From NCBI GenBank assembly GCA_910587765.1, contig CAJUNR010000008.1, positions 1 through 64,000 on the forward strand: a stretch of DNA of 64,000 nucleotides. The letters run 5' to 3'. The position numbers and the translations under genes are program-made. Every line of letters begins with the position of its first letter. The first letter of the stretch is position 1. The notes under the pieces were generated by a model. The model was not told the DNA's origin. It searched no databases and saw only the letters and a program-made list of their open reading frames with translations. Positions 1 to 8,249 of the stretch are shown here, piece by piece. This DNA comes from an uncultured Lachnospiraceae bacterium. GTDB taxonomy: Bacteria > Bacillota > Clostridia > Lachnospirales > Lachnospiraceae.

Positions 1-283
1 TGGACGGGAGCAGGTCAACGCCCTCGTCATGGTGCAGGATGCTTCTGGAAACATCAACGGATTTATCGTCAATGATGTCCTGCATGATGGTGGAGAGCGT
101 GTCGGGCAAGTCGTCTGGTCTGCTGTAACCGAGCGACATGGTTAAATTTGCCTGTGCATCGGCATCAATGAGCAGGACTTTTTTGCCCTGCTGCGCCAGA
201 GCCACGCCCAGATTGACCGCCGTGGTGGTCTTTCCAACGCCGCCTTTCTGGTTGGTTAAAGCGATTACTTTGCAATTTGACAT
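1..283 (-). CDS. parA: ParA/Soj family partition ATPase (N-terminal part, cut by window edge)
   Basis: The first 94 residues read on the minus strand begin MSNCKVIALTNQKGGVGKTT, which is the deviant Walker A motif (KGGVGKT) of ParA/MinD ATPases. LLIDADAQANLT follows as the Walker A' strand. ParA proteins bind DNA in the ATP form and segregate plasmids or circular integrative elements. The ATG is preceded by AAAGGAGG at ideal spacing, which fixes the start. The C-terminal two thirds lie left of the window. Together with the small ORF, macrodomain and HTH genes upstream on the same strand, this looks like the maintenance region of an integrative conjugative element. The ICE assignment is inference. 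Confidence 0.93.
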   Translation of the reverse strand, partial: MSNCKVIALTNQKGGVGKTTTAVNLGVALAQQGKKVLLIDADAQANLTMSLGYSRPDDLPDTLSTIMQDIIDDKSVDVSRSILHHDEGVDLLPS

Positions 284-310
284 AGGGTGCGTCCTCCTTT
301 CGCATAGATT

Positions 311-333
311 TAGCCACTTTGTCAAGGTGGCTA
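311..333. repeat. Inverted repeat in the parA leader
   Basis: TAGCCACTTT and AAGGTGGCTA form a 10-base stem (one G-T pair) around a 3-base loop, about 28 bases upstream of the ParA start codon. It has no T-run after it in either direction, so it is more likely an operator, attenuator or partition site than a terminator. No function can be proven from sequence. Confidence 0.5.
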
Positions 334-354
334 TGTAAGAGTACCAGAGAACGT

Positions 355-397
355 AAAAAAGCCGCTTACTCTTAAAAATCAATAAGAATAAGCGGCT
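355..397 (-). terminator. Rho-independent terminator after the small ORF
   Basis: A 14-position stem with 13 pairs (360-373 with 384-397) is followed on the minus strand by a run of six T. It lies just downstream of the 59-residue ORF and upstream of parA, so it should separate the macrodomain operon from parA. Confidence 0.75.
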
Positions 398-409
398 CTG
401 TGATGTGCC

Positions 410-589
410 TTAGACATATTCAATTTTCATTCTCTTAACGGGTGCGTTTACGACCTTAAATATCAGTTCGTCAACGCAGTCTGTATATCTGCCCTGCTGA
501 ATGAGCTGGTTTTTCAGCTCCACAAGGCTATGTAATAAAATGCTCCGTTCCCCACTGTCCACATACAAATGGTTTTTCTTTTCTCTCAT
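410..589 (-). CDS. Small conserved mobile-element protein (59 aa), unknown function
   Basis: The reading frame is open further upstream, but the ATG at 589 (MREKKNHLYVDSGE) has GGAGGTGTTGTTTT in front of it and is the likely start. This gives 59 residues, basic and amphipathic, with no membrane segment and no recognised motif. Its style (short, charged, preceded by a strong ribosome binding site, ended by a terminator) is that of the small cargo ORFs common in clostridial integrative elements. The frame overlaps the end of the macrodomain gene only if the longer start is used. Confidence 0.6.
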   Translation of the reverse strand: MREKKNHLYVDSGERSILLHSLVELKNQLIQQGRYTDCVDELIFKVVNAPVKRMKIEYV

Positions 590-641
590 AAAACAACACC
601 TCCGTTTCTTAACTACATCATATACGGAAGTGTTGAAATAC

Positions 642-1424
642 TCAAACATACAAAATAGATTTATAAATATCAAAATCTTCCTGCTTGAAAACATTGAAAA
701 TGACTTTTTCTATCTGTGTATCTGTCTGTAAAAACTTTGAAACTGTCTGTACGGCAATTTCAGCCGCTTTTTTCTGTGGGAAATGAAATTCCCCCGTGGA
801 AATACAACAGAAAGCAATGCTTTTTAACCCATTACTGGTTGCAAGCTCCATACATGACCGATAGCAGTCCGCAAGCTGTCTGCAATGCTGTTCCGTAAGC
901 TGTCCATACACAATCGGTCCGACTGTATGCAGGACATAACGGCATGGGAGATTGAAAGCAGGAGTAATCTTTGCTTTCCCCGTCGGCTCGTCATGTCCCT
1001 GCTCTGTCATCAGCTCATCACAAGCCAAACGCAACTGGATACCACTGACGCTGTGAATGATGTTATCCACGCAAGAGTGGCAAGGTACGAAACATCCCCT
1101 TAAAGCACTGTTAGCGGCGTTTACAATCGCATCTGCTTTTAATGTGGTAATATCCCCACGCCAAAGGATAAGTTTATGATTGACAGGAGATGCGGGCAGG
1201 GCATCACTGTCGGTAATCCCATTTTCCTCAACCTCTGCACTTAGATATTCGTCCTGCACTTTTAGAAAATCCTTTCCAATCGGACGAGGGGAGCGTATGT
1301 TCATAAGGCTTCTAAGAAGCCGTTTCTGTTCCTCTGTATCATCTGGAATTTCCATATTTCTATATTGCGGTAGCTCTGACAAAAGTTCCTTAATCAGATA
1401 TAGCCTTTTTTCGCTATGTGTCAT
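642..1424 (-). CDS. Zinc-dependent macrodomain protein-ADP-ribosyl hydrolase
   Basis: This 260-residue protein has an N-terminal helical extension (about 1-80) and a macrodomain (about 83-258). The signature NAANSALRGCFVPCHSCVDN covers the ADP-ribose loop, and Cys111, His116 and Cys118 are the zinc ligands typical of the SAV0325/TpSirTM-linked class that removes ADP-ribose from proteins. The second ligand loop is STGEFHFPQKKAA. In staphylococci and streptococci, relatives sit in an operon with a sirtuin and a lipoylated GcvH-L. None of those partners is here. It starts 3 bases after the stop of the HTH regulator gene, so the two are probably co-transcribed. Cytoplasmic. Confidence 0.9.
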   Translation of the reverse strand: MTHSEKRLYLIKELLSELPQYRNMEIPDDTEEQKRLLRSLMNIRSPRPIGKDFLKVQDEYLSAEVEENGITDSDALPASPVNHKLILWRGDITTLKADAIVNAANSALRGCFVPCHSCVDNIIHSVSGIQLRLACDELMTEQGHDEPTGKAKITPAFNLPCRYVLHTVGPIVYGQLTEQHCRQLADCYRSCMELATSNGLKSIAFCCISTGEFHFPQKKAAEIAVQTVSKFLQTDTQIEKVIFNVFKQEDFDIYKSILYV

Positions 1425-1427
1425 GGC

Positions 1428-1868
1428 TCAATCCTCCTTTATTTCAGAAGCCTTTTGAAACGCTTCTGCTAATAATATGTAATTCTCTCTGGTCGGTATC
1501 CAAGTTCCTTTTTCCCAAGCCGAGAGGGTAGACCGATTGATGCCAGAAAATGCAGCAAATTCAACCTGCGTCATATGTAGCTCTGTCCGTACTTCCTTTA
1601 GTTTCTGATTATATGGATAATCAATAAATTTATTATAATCATCAAACAATAGCTCTTTGTCAATCTGAAGCACTTTGGCTATCTTGACCGCATTGTTATA
1701 ATCAAATGGGGATTTCAGATTTTCATAATTTACAATCGTTGCGTGGTTGACGCCTATCAATACGGCAAGCTCTTTTCCTATCAGTCCTCTGAAATTGCGG
1801 TAGTATCTCAACTGTTCATGCGGTGGGGCAGAACGCTCAACAAAGCTCCATCTATACCGTAAATGCAT
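1428..1868 (-). CDS. Transcriptional regulator with two Cro/CI-type HTH domains
   Basis: 146 residues with two helix-turn-helix domains. The first is around residues 30-65 (IGKELAVLIGVNHATIVNYE). The second is around 95-140 (MTQVEFAAFSGINRSTLSAWEKG), a clear XRE pattern. I chose the ATG at 1868 because it overlaps the stop of the upstream small ORF as TAATG, a usual translational coupling arrangement. An alternative TTG lies 30 bases upstream. It immediately precedes the macrodomain gene and probably regulates it. Confidence 0.85.
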   Translation of the reverse strand: MHLRYRWSFVERSAPPHEQLRYYRNFRGLIGKELAVLIGVNHATIVNYENLKSPFDYNNAVKIAKVLQIDKELLFDDYNKFIDYPYNQKLKEVRTELHMTQVEFAAFSGINRSTLSAWEKGTWIPTRENYILLAEAFQKASEIKED

Positions 1869-2026
1869 TAGCCATCTGCCATTCTTAACCGCATACAACT
1901 CTGTGTGATTGAGAATGGTATCGCATTAACGATACACTCCTGCTCCAGCTTTATCCCGACTAACAGCATATATGCAAGAACATCTGCATATGAAACATCC
2001 AGATTTTGCAAAGAAAAACCTCTCAT
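1868..2026 (-). CDS. Small ORF of unknown function (52 aa), possible remnant at the element border
   Basis: An ATG at 2026 opens 52 codons (MRGFSLQNLDVSYADVL...) ending MADG. Its stop overlaps the start of the HTH gene as TAATG. It begins only 3 bases after the stop of the subtilisin gene, with a weak GGGG upstream. I do not recognise the sequence. The TAATG coupling argues that it is, or was, a translated gene. It could be the C-terminal part of a longer protein cut off where the mobile cargo joined the chromosome. Confidence 0.4.
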   Translation of the reverse strand: MRGFSLQNLDVSYADVLAYMLLVGIKLEQECIVNAIPFSITQSCMRLRMADG

Positions 2027-2028
2027 TT

Positions 2029-3819
2029 CTACCCCGGCAGACTGTCCCGCACACACAGCGCCCCATACCCCACCTGATTATTCGGATACGCGTCAAACCC
2101 AGGCAGCGGCCGCGCCCCGCGCTGCAGATACGCCTTCACCTTCTCCCCGTACAAAAACGGATCTTCCCCGTCCACCACGCCATACTGCATAAGCAGCGCC
2201 GCCGCGCCGGTCACGAAGGGTGTGGCGAAAGAGGTCCCGGTCTGACTCACATACCGTCCGTCCGGCGCCGCCGTCTCGATGTTCACTCCCGGAGCCGCCA
2301 GGGATGGCTTCAAGGCCCCGCCTTCTTCCGATCCCCGTCCGGAAAAGTCCGCGTAGGCGTCCGTGGCGGCATTGTAGGCGCCCACGGTGATAACATTGGA
2401 GGCCGTGGAGGGAATCGTCAGCGTATCGCTCTCCCGGGGGCGCAGGAAACGGGTGGCGCTTCCCGTGGCGGCGCTGCTGGGAAACCACATCTGATAGCTG
2501 CCGTCCACGATTCTTCCCGGCACCAGCCGCACGTTCCAGACACCGGAGTCAATATAGTCCCCCAGCGGAAGGAAATCCACATAGATTTCCTGCTCCACGC
2601 TGTAGGGACTGGGCTCTCCATAGTAGACCAGAAGCTCTGTTCTTCCCGCCCGGTACCGTTGGGTGGCCGGACGCTCGTAGAAGGGCCCCAGGACCGTTCC
2701 GTTTGGATGGACAAGAAAGATGTCAAATGTATCCACATAATTTTTCCAGATCTGCAGGCTCAGGGTCGGCTCGTAATCTCCCACCGCAAATTCCACATTC
2801 TGAATTTCCCCGGCCGCAAGCCTGCCTCCCGCGTGTCCGGCCGCCGCGCCTTCGTTGCCGCTGCCCACGCAGAAAACCGATTTCCACAGATTGCTGATGT
2901 CGTCTATATAGGTCTCCAGAAGGCTCTTCCCCGTATGGGAACCGTAGGTATTGCCGAAGCTGATGTTGATCGCCACCGGCATCCGGTATTCCAGCGCCTT
3001 TTCGATCACATAATTGATCCCCATTATCAGCTCCGTCGTCCGGGGAAAGCTGTCCGCTCTCGGACTCCCCAGCTTTACCACAAGGATCTCGCTCTCATAG
3101 GCCACCCCGTTATTGCCCGCGGCAATGGCCAGAACACCGGTTCCATGCCCGCTCACGTCCCGGCTCACCGGCAGCGCATTCTGCCGCGCCAACATTTCAC
3201 CAGACGTCTCACGGACAGCTCCCTGCTGCATCAGCCCTTCGTCAGACGCCTCCCGAACTGCTTCCTGTTGCGCCAGCCCCTCCCGCGTCAACGCTTCATT
3301 CAGCTGCTCCTGCGTAAATTCTGTGCCCACATAGTATCCGGGCGGCGGCGTCCCCTCCACCGTCTGATCCCACAGGGCGCGGATCCGCGTGGTCCCGTCC
3401 AGGTTCCGGAACTCCGGATGGCGGTAATCCGCCCCGGAATCCAGCACCGCCACCAGCACCCCTCTTCCTGTGAGGGACAGGGGCGGACGCTGCACCGGCG
3501 TCATGCAGGAGGCCCGCTTTCCGTCCGCTCTTGCAAAATAAAGGCGCTTCGGCTTCTCGATATATTCGATCTCCGGAATATCCGCCAGCCACCCGATCAG
3601 TGACTCCGGCACCACCAGGATGGCGTATTCATTCAAAAGCCGGGTCACCTGGATATTTTCGGAGGCGATCCGCTCCAGGTCTCCCGTATATTTGACGATC
3701 AGCTCCCAGGTCCGCTCCTCCCGGTCATAGCCGGTATTTAATACAACGGATTTCTCCCGTTCTTCCTCCGTAGCCTCCAGCGCCAGATTCAGCTGGTTCT
3801 CAATCTTCTGGTCATTCAT
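2029..3819 (-). CDS. S8 family subtilisin-like serine protease (Csp-like)
   Basis: This 596-residue protein has no signal peptide. The catalytic triad is visible: Asp127 in VAVLDSGAD, His225 in SGHGTGV, and Ser531 in QTGTSFATPF. The NISFGN segment supplies the oxyanion Asn. Residues 1-105 form a prodomain-like N-terminus, and a beta-rich insertion (about 300-420) is typical of the clostridial CspABC-type subtilases linked to spore germination and found in multiple copies in Lachnospiraceae. Between Asp and His lies a Gln/Glu-rich insertion (about 172-216) made of three imperfect 14-residue repeats. All catalytic residues are present, so it should be active. The substrate is unknown. Confidence 0.92.
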   Translation of the reverse strand: MNDQKIENQLNLALEATEEEREKSVVLNTGYDREERTWELIVKYTGDLERIASENIQVTRLLNEYAILVVPESLIGWLADIPEIEYIEKPKRLYFARADGKRASCMTPVQRPPLSLTGRGVLVAVLDSGADYRHPEFRNLDGTTRIRALWDQTVEGTPPPGYYVGTEFTQEQLNEALTREGLAQQEAVREASDEGLMQQGAVRETSGEMLARQNALPVSRDVSGHGTGVLAIAAGNNGVAYESEILVVKLGSPRADSFPRTTELIMGINYVIEKALEYRMPVAINISFGNTYGSHTGKSLLETYIDDISNLWKSVFCVGSGNEGAAAGHAGGRLAAGEIQNVEFAVGDYEPTLSLQIWKNYVDTFDIFLVHPNGTVLGPFYERPATQRYRAGRTELLVYYGEPSPYSVEQEIYVDFLPLGDYIDSGVWNVRLVPGRIVDGSYQMWFPSSAATGSATRFLRPRESDTLTIPSTASNVITVGAYNAATDAYADFSGRGSEEGGALKPSLAAPGVNIETAAPDGRYVSQTGTSFATPFVTGAAALLMQYGVVDGEDPFLYGEKVKAYLQRGARPLPGFDAYPNNQVGYGALCVRDSLPG

Positions 3820-3893
3820 CGCACGCTCCTGCTGCCCTGATGGGATTTCTTCCTTATATGATATGTCACAAGGCTCCGGCCGCCCACCAAAAA

Positions 3894-5225
3894 TCAGTAT
3901 CCATACCGCTTCCTGTATTTCCAGTACATTCCCGCCGACAGGAGAAGCGCCATCAGTTCCGCCGCCGGCGTCGCCAGCCAGATCCCGTTCACGCCCACCA
4001 GCAGGGGCAGCACGATCATGGCGGCCAGCATCAACACAAAGGATCTGGAAAATGCCAGCACCGCCGACACCACTCCGTTGGACAATGCGGTAAACATCCC
4101 GCTGGCAAAAATATTAAAACCGATGAAAAGCAATGCGATCGTGCAGATCCGGTTCCCGGTTACCGCCAGCGCATACACCGGATCCTCCGGACGGGCAAAG
4201 ACTGATACCAGCGGCTCCGTAAGTCCAAGGGAAACCGCCACCGTGATCACGGACACCACCCCGATCACCTTCCGGCTCAACGCCACCAGATTTTTCAGCT
4301 TCTCCCGGTTCTGCTCTCCGTGGTAAAAGCTGAGCATGGGCGCCACGCCGTAAGAATATCCCGTGTACAGAGAGCTGGCAAACATGAGCACATACATGAT
4401 GATCGTGACCGCCGCCACCCCGTCTTCTCCCACATAGGTGAGCATGGTCCAGTTGAACATCATGGTGACGATTCCGGTCACCAGCGCTGTGGCCATCTCC
4501 GAACATCCATTCGACGCCGCGTTTACAAGGACCCTCAGCGGGAACACCGGCTTTTTAAAATGAAGCAGGCTCTCCTTCCGGCCAAACACGAACAGGCCCG
4601 CCACCGCCGTCACGGAGTATCCCAGCCCGGTGGCAATGGCCGCGCCGCCGATCCCCAGATGGAACACCGCCAGAAATATATAGTCCAGCACCATGTTCAG
4701 CACGCCTCCGGTCACGGAACAGACCAGGGAAAGCGCTGCCTTCTCACTGGCGATCAGATAGAGCGTAAAATTGTTCATCAGCAGGATGGGCACCGTAAAT
4801 ACCAGATAGCGGCTCAGATATTCCACGCAGTACCCCTCCACCCGGGCCGACAGCCCCATGCCAGCGAAGACGCGGCCCATAGCAAGATATCCAAGTCCCC
4901 ACATGAGGAGCCCCACTGCCGCATTGATCAGAATCAGTGCCGTAAAGTCTTCTCTTGCCTCTTCTGCTTTTTTCTCGCCCATCTTCTTCATAATGACTGC
5001 GCTGCCTCCCGTGGCCAGCATGGTGGAGACGGCTGTGACCAGCTGAATCACGGGCGCCGTCAGATTAATGGCGGAAAGAGCGTCCGTACCGATGAGATTT
5101 GACACGAACAGACCGTCGACCATGGTGTAAAAGGACATAAATACCGTCATGGCGATGGTCGGAACGGCGAATTTCAGGATATTTTTCAGAGTTACCGGTT
5201 TCAGGTATCCATTTTGATTTTCCAT
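3894..5225 (-). CDS. MATE family efflux transporter
   Basis: 443 residues with about twelve hydrophobic segments in the two-fold MatE arrangement. It begins MENQNGYLKPVTLKNILKFA and contains the family pattern MVDGLFVSNLIGTDALSAINLT. MATE proteins export cationic drugs or metabolites using a sodium or proton gradient in the cytoplasmic membrane. The ATG has AAAAGGAG upstream. Its promoter (5267-5297) has the 19-bp spacer and dyad of MerR-activated promoters. A MerR/GyrI-type regulator is encoded 1.1 kb away, so drug-induced expression is a reasonable inference. Confidence 0.93.
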   Translation of the reverse strand: MENQNGYLKPVTLKNILKFAVPTIAMTVFMSFYTMVDGLFVSNLIGTDALSAINLTAPVIQLVTAVSTMLATGGSAVIMKKMGEKKAEEAREDFTALILINAAVGLLMWGLGYLAMGRVFAGMGLSARVEGYCVEYLSRYLVFTVPILLMNNFTLYLIASEKAALSLVCSVTGGVLNMVLDYIFLAVFHLGIGGAAIATGLGYSVTAVAGLFVFGRKESLLHFKKPVFPLRVLVNAASNGCSEMATALVTGIVTMMFNWTMLTYVGEDGVAAVTIIMYVLMFASSLYTGYSYGVAPMLSFYHGEQNREKLKNLVALSRKVIGVVSVITVAVSLGLTEPLVSVFARPEDPVYALAVTGNRICTIALLFIGFNIFASGMFTALSNGVVSAVLAFSRSFVLMLAAMIVLPLLVGVNGIWLATPAAELMALLLSAGMYWKYRKRYGY

Positions 5226-5266
5226 TTTTTTCTCCTTTTGTCTTGCATTTGTCCCCTGTATCCGGT

Positions 5267-5297
5267 ATCATAAACTATACAGTAACTGTACAGTCAA
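5267..5297 (-). promoter_or_regulatory. MerR-type promoter/operator of the MATE gene
   Basis: On the minus strand TTGACT (5292-5297) and TATGAT (5267-5272) are separated by exactly 19 bases. The spacer carries an interrupted dyad, ACTGTACAG-TTA-CTGTATAGT (one mismatch). An over-long 19-bp spacer with a dyad is the hallmark of promoters that MerR regulators untwist to activate. The start codon of the MATE gene is about 40 bases downstream. Confidence 0.75.
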
Positions 5298-5357
5298 GAG
5301 CCATTTGCAGAAAATTGGCCGCCGCCATGATCCGCATCAGAAAGGAAGGATATCAAA

Positions 5358-6062
5358 ATGCCGGAATTGCCCAGTATTCCACTCACCCACCAGGAAGGCG
5401 TGTACCATGTTGTCGATTTCAACGGAGACATGGACGGTGGCAACGCAATTTTCTTAGACTATGACCCGCAGTATCAAATGCTCACCTATGATATTCCTGT
5501 CGGAAAGGACTGGCGCGGGATGACGCTGTACAATGTACCGGAAGGTGATCTCCATCGAACGCTCCTTGCCGCCTATGACAAGGAGGGACACCTTCAGACC
5601 ATCACTGCCATGCTGAGCGGTCACGAAACGCTTTTGTACATCCGTTATGAAAACGAGGAGCATGCCAGGCAGAAAATCCATAGATTTGCCATCCGGAATG
5701 CAAATGCCATAATTGAACAAATCCAACGATGTCCGGATGTCGTGGCAAGGCTTTTCATTGAGTATTACATGGATGCGGATACCATAGATTACCATGCAGT
5801 GATTGGCACCGCGGCTCAGATGGAAGCGGTCATGCAGAAAGGTCATTACGAGGATTCCTGCGATTATTCCGGCAACTACCCGTCCGAAAACATTGAGGGC
5901 GATAACGAAAGGCTGATCACAATAGTGCGCTGCGCCGAAGGCCATCCATGTGAAAATTTCCGGTATGCAGTGGAAATTATGTCAAAACATATCGAGGAAC
6001 ACGCGTTGCCAGCGCTGCACAAGACGGAGGATTTTAAATTTATCTGTGCGGAATATGACTGA
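5358..6062 (+). CDS. Hypothetical protein (234 aa)
   Basis: A GGAAGG ribosome binding site precedes ATG and a 234-residue acidic soluble protein (MPELPSIPLTHQEGVYHVVD). There is no signal peptide or membrane segment. The N-terminal half is predicted beta-rich (YDPQYQMLTYDIPVG), the C-terminal half helical, ending in EIMSKHIEEHALPALHKTEDFKFICAEYD. I do not recognise a family. It is followed after 26 bases by a small membrane protein and then the MerR regulator, all rightward, so the three may be co-transcribed. Confidence 0.7.
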   Translation: MPELPSIPLTHQEGVYHVVDFNGDMDGGNAIFLDYDPQYQMLTYDIPVGKDWRGMTLYNVPEGDLHRTLLAAYDKEGHLQTITAMLSGHETLLYIRYENEEHARQKIHRFAIRNANAIIEQIQRCPDVVARLFIEYYMDADTIDYHAVIGTAAQMEAVMQKGHYEDSCDYSGNYPSENIEGDNERLITIVRCAEGHPCENFRYAVEIMSKHIEEHALPALHKTEDFKFICAEYD

Positions 6063-6088
6063 AAATCAGAATCGAAAGAGAGGACACC

Positions 6089-6250
6089 ATGAAAAAAATC
6101 GCTTTGACAGCAAGCATTCTGTTTATTATTTTAACTTTTATTGGCGCTGGATATGTTTTATATAACAGAGGGCAGGTAAATGCAGGGTATGCCGTTATTC
6201 CATCCGTATTTGCCATTGCCAGTACCGCCTTTTATCGAAACAAAAAATAA
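6089..6250 (+). CDS. Small membrane protein (53 aa)
   Basis: The reading frame begins MKKIALTASILFIILTFIGA and ends FYRNKK. It has two hydrophobic segments (about 4-24 and 33-48) separated by NRGQVNAG, so it should be a hairpin membrane protein. AGAGAGGACACC precedes the ATG. It lies between the 234-residue hypothetical protein and the MerR gene. Function unknown. The coding call rests on the ribosome binding site, the clean hydrophobic pattern and the tight spacing. Confidence 0.55.
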   Translation: MKKIALTASILFIILTFIGAGYVLYNRGQVNAGYAVIPSVFAIASTAFYRNKK

Positions 6251-6295
6251 CAGCTGCGCCGCCCAGGTCTCTGAAATCTCCCGAAAGGAATCTGC

Positions 6296-7114
6296 ATGGA
6301 AAAAGAAAGAAAACTGCTCACCATCGGCCAGTTCGCCGCCCTCCACGGCATCAACAAAAAGACGCTCATGTGGTATGATCAGATCGGCCTGTTCCGTCCG
6401 GCCGCCGTCAACCCGGTCAACGGCTACCGCTGCTATGATTATCACCAGAGCGCCGTGCTGGAGACGATCCTGCTTCTGCGGGAACTGGACGTATCCATTC
6501 AGGAGATCCAGGATTTTATGAAAAATCGTTCTGCCGAACATCTGAAATGCCTGCTGGAAGAAAAGATTGCCGGACTGGACCGGCAGCTTCGGCATCTGCA
6601 GGCAGTCCGAAAGACCCTGTGCGGCCATCACCAGAACATGGTCACCCTGCTGACCATAGACCTGTCTGAAATCTGCATCGTGGAAAAAGAAGAGCGCTGC
6701 CTGGTGACCGTGGAGATCGACCGGGACACTTCCTTTGAAAAAGAGGTGGAGCTGATTACCGCCGAGACTGCCCGGTACGGCCTCGGCCGCCTGCACGACG
6801 CCTCCTACGGCTCCATGATCCCCGTCTCCAGCCTTCAGGAGGGCAGCTTTGACGATTATACCCGGCTCTTTATCGAGATCCCCTTTCTGCCGCACAAAAA
6901 AGGACTGCATATACAGCCCGGCGGAACCTATCTAAGAGCTTTCCACAAAGGAGACTGGAATCAGCTCCCCCAGCGGTATCAGGCGATCCTTTCCTACGCC
7001 CGGGAACAGGGCCTGACCCTGTCCGGCTTCTCCTACGAAAAAGGCATCAATGAGACCGTCGCCGACCGCATGGAAGACTATATTGTGCAGATCGAGATCC
7101 CGGTTCGCAGGTGA
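6296..7114 (+). CDS. MerR family transcriptional regulator with GyrI-like effector domain
   Basis: 272 residues. The N-terminal winged helix (LLTIGQFAALHGINKKTLMWYDQIGLFRPA) is followed by the NGYRCYDYHQ wing and a dimerisation helix (about 75-120). The C-terminal half (about 140-270) is a GyrI/BmrR-like small-molecule binding domain. Proteins of this layout (BmrR type) sense drugs and activate efflux promoters. A MATE gene with a 19-bp-spacer dyad promoter lies on the other strand 1.1 kb to the left, and is the obvious target candidate. Confidence 0.9.
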   Translation: MEKERKLLTIGQFAALHGINKKTLMWYDQIGLFRPAAVNPVNGYRCYDYHQSAVLETILLLRELDVSIQEIQDFMKNRSAEHLKCLLEEKIAGLDRQLRHLQAVRKTLCGHHQNMVTLLTIDLSEICIVEKEERCLVTVEIDRDTSFEKEVELITAETARYGLGRLHDASYGSMIPVSSLQEGSFDDYTRLFIEIPFLPHKKGLHIQPGGTYLRAFHKGDWNQLPQRYQAILSYAREQGLTLSGFSYEKGINETVADRMEDYIVQIEIPVRR

Positions 7115-7128
7115 CAGCCAAAATCAGA

Positions 7129-7350
7129 CTACTGCCCCATCCAATCAAAAAACCCTTATGCCCCCGCCTGATCTGCTTCATCAATCATGAGCACCGCCGG
7201 CCTGTCCGCCAGAAGATCCAACGTCGTCGTTTTTCCGTACTGCCCCACCTTATTGGGCATAAAATATGCACCGCCTTCAATCAGACTTTGAATCGCATCC
7301 AGGCGATCATCTATATTGACCATACACTGCAGCTTATTGTTGTAAATTCT
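7129..7350 (-). pseudogene. Remnant of an AAA-ATPase/PD-(D/E)XK protein with internal deletion
   Basis: On the minus strand the frame reads MVNIDDRLDAIQSLIEGGAY, then the Walker A segment QYGKTTTL, then directly VLMIDEADQAG (Walker B) and a stop. In full-length members of this family (ATPase plus C-terminal nuclease-like domain, very common in gut Firmicutes) about 100 residues separate Walker A and B. Here they are fused and the rest of the gene is missing. This explains most of the 315-base gap between the MerR gene and the SDR gene. No start with a good ribosome binding site is seen. Confidence 0.65.
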
Positions 7351-7428
7351 TTACACCTGAAAGCACTGGGCAGAAAGGAGCTGCTCTTTTCCGACAGCTC
7401 CTTTGCCGTTTAATGGAAAAATCCCTGC

Positions 7429-8217
7429 TTAATTTGGAGACTGATTATGGGCAGAGCTATTTGCATAGGGAAACATCGGTGGCCGCAACGCAAACTGGAA
7501 AGTCTCTCTGTCCACGATTCCGAGGGTACTGTCGCTGTCGTACAACTTCAGCAGATACTCCGCCATCTGCCGGCTTGTATGGTAAGTACCAAATGCTTTG
7601 TCATAGTCGTAGGTGTCTACGTTGTTGGCCTTTTTCCCGAACTCCGTCTGCGTTGCCGCAGGAGCCAGTACCTTGGCCCGCATTTTGGCTCCTGTTTCGA
7701 TCAGCTCCCAGGCCAACCCCTCGGTAAATGTACTGACATAGAATTTTGTCGCACAATAGGTAACAGCAGTGGGGACAATCGTGTATCCTCCGCAGGAAGA
7801 TATATTGATAAGCTGTGTTCCGGGGGCATCCTTGTAGTCACGGGCGAACAGCGAAGACAAGATAGTAAGCGCCTCGACATTCAGCCGGAGCATAATGTCA
7901 ATCTTCCTCAAGTCCTGCTGTGCCACGCTGTCATAGTTTCCAAAGCCTGCGTTGTTGACCCAGTTTTCCAGTTGGAAGTCCTTTAAATCGGAATAAAACC
8001 GATATACGTTCTCCAGCACAGACAAATCAGCCGTCCTGATCACAACATCCAGTGAAGGGTGCTGTTCCATGATTTCACGTTTTAAGGCTTCTAGATTTTC
8101 TGTGCGGCGGGCGGCGACGATCAGGTTCTTGCCCCGATTTGCAAAGGCTTTTGCAGTTTCGTACCCAATCCCGGAACTGGCTCCGGTAATAACGGTGTAT
8201 TTTTTTACGTTTCCCAT
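7429..8217 (-). CDS. SDR family NAD(P)-dependent oxidoreductase
   Basis: 262 residues from the ATG at 8217, which has GGAGG 7 bases upstream; the more upstream ATG overlaps that ribosome binding site. The Rossmann nucleotide motif is TGASSGIGYE, the NNAG motif is present, and the catalytic Ser-Tyr-Lys is in ISSCGGY...YCATK. It belongs to the classical short-chain dehydrogenases (YqjQ/DltE-like by eye). It is divergent from a small MerR regulator across a MerR-type promoter, so it is probably induced by that regulator. The substrate cannot be told. Confidence 0.9.
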   Translation of the reverse strand: MGNVKKYTVITGASSGIGYETAKAFANRGKNLIVAARRTENLEALKREIMEQHPSLDVVIRTADLSVLENVYRFYSDLKDFQLENWVNNAGFGNYDSVAQQDLRKIDIMLRLNVEALTILSSLFARDYKDAPGTQLINISSCGGYTIVPTAVTYCATKFYVSTFTEGLAWELIETGAKMRAKVLAPAATQTEFGKKANNVDTYDYDKAFGTYHTSRQMAEYLLKLYDSDSTLGIVDRETFQFALRPPMFPYANSSAHNQSPN

Positions 8218-8249
8218 TTGTAATTCCTCCATTCATCAAGTATAATAAG

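Noticed and set aside
1972..3603. 543-residue plus-strand open frame opposite the subtilisin gene
   Set aside because: It is antisense to a gene with a complete catalytic triad, has Arg/Pro/His-rich shadow composition and no domain.
7111..7413. 100-residue plus-strand open frame after the MerR gene
   Set aside because: It is the antisense of a recognisable ATPase remnant and has no coding features of its own.
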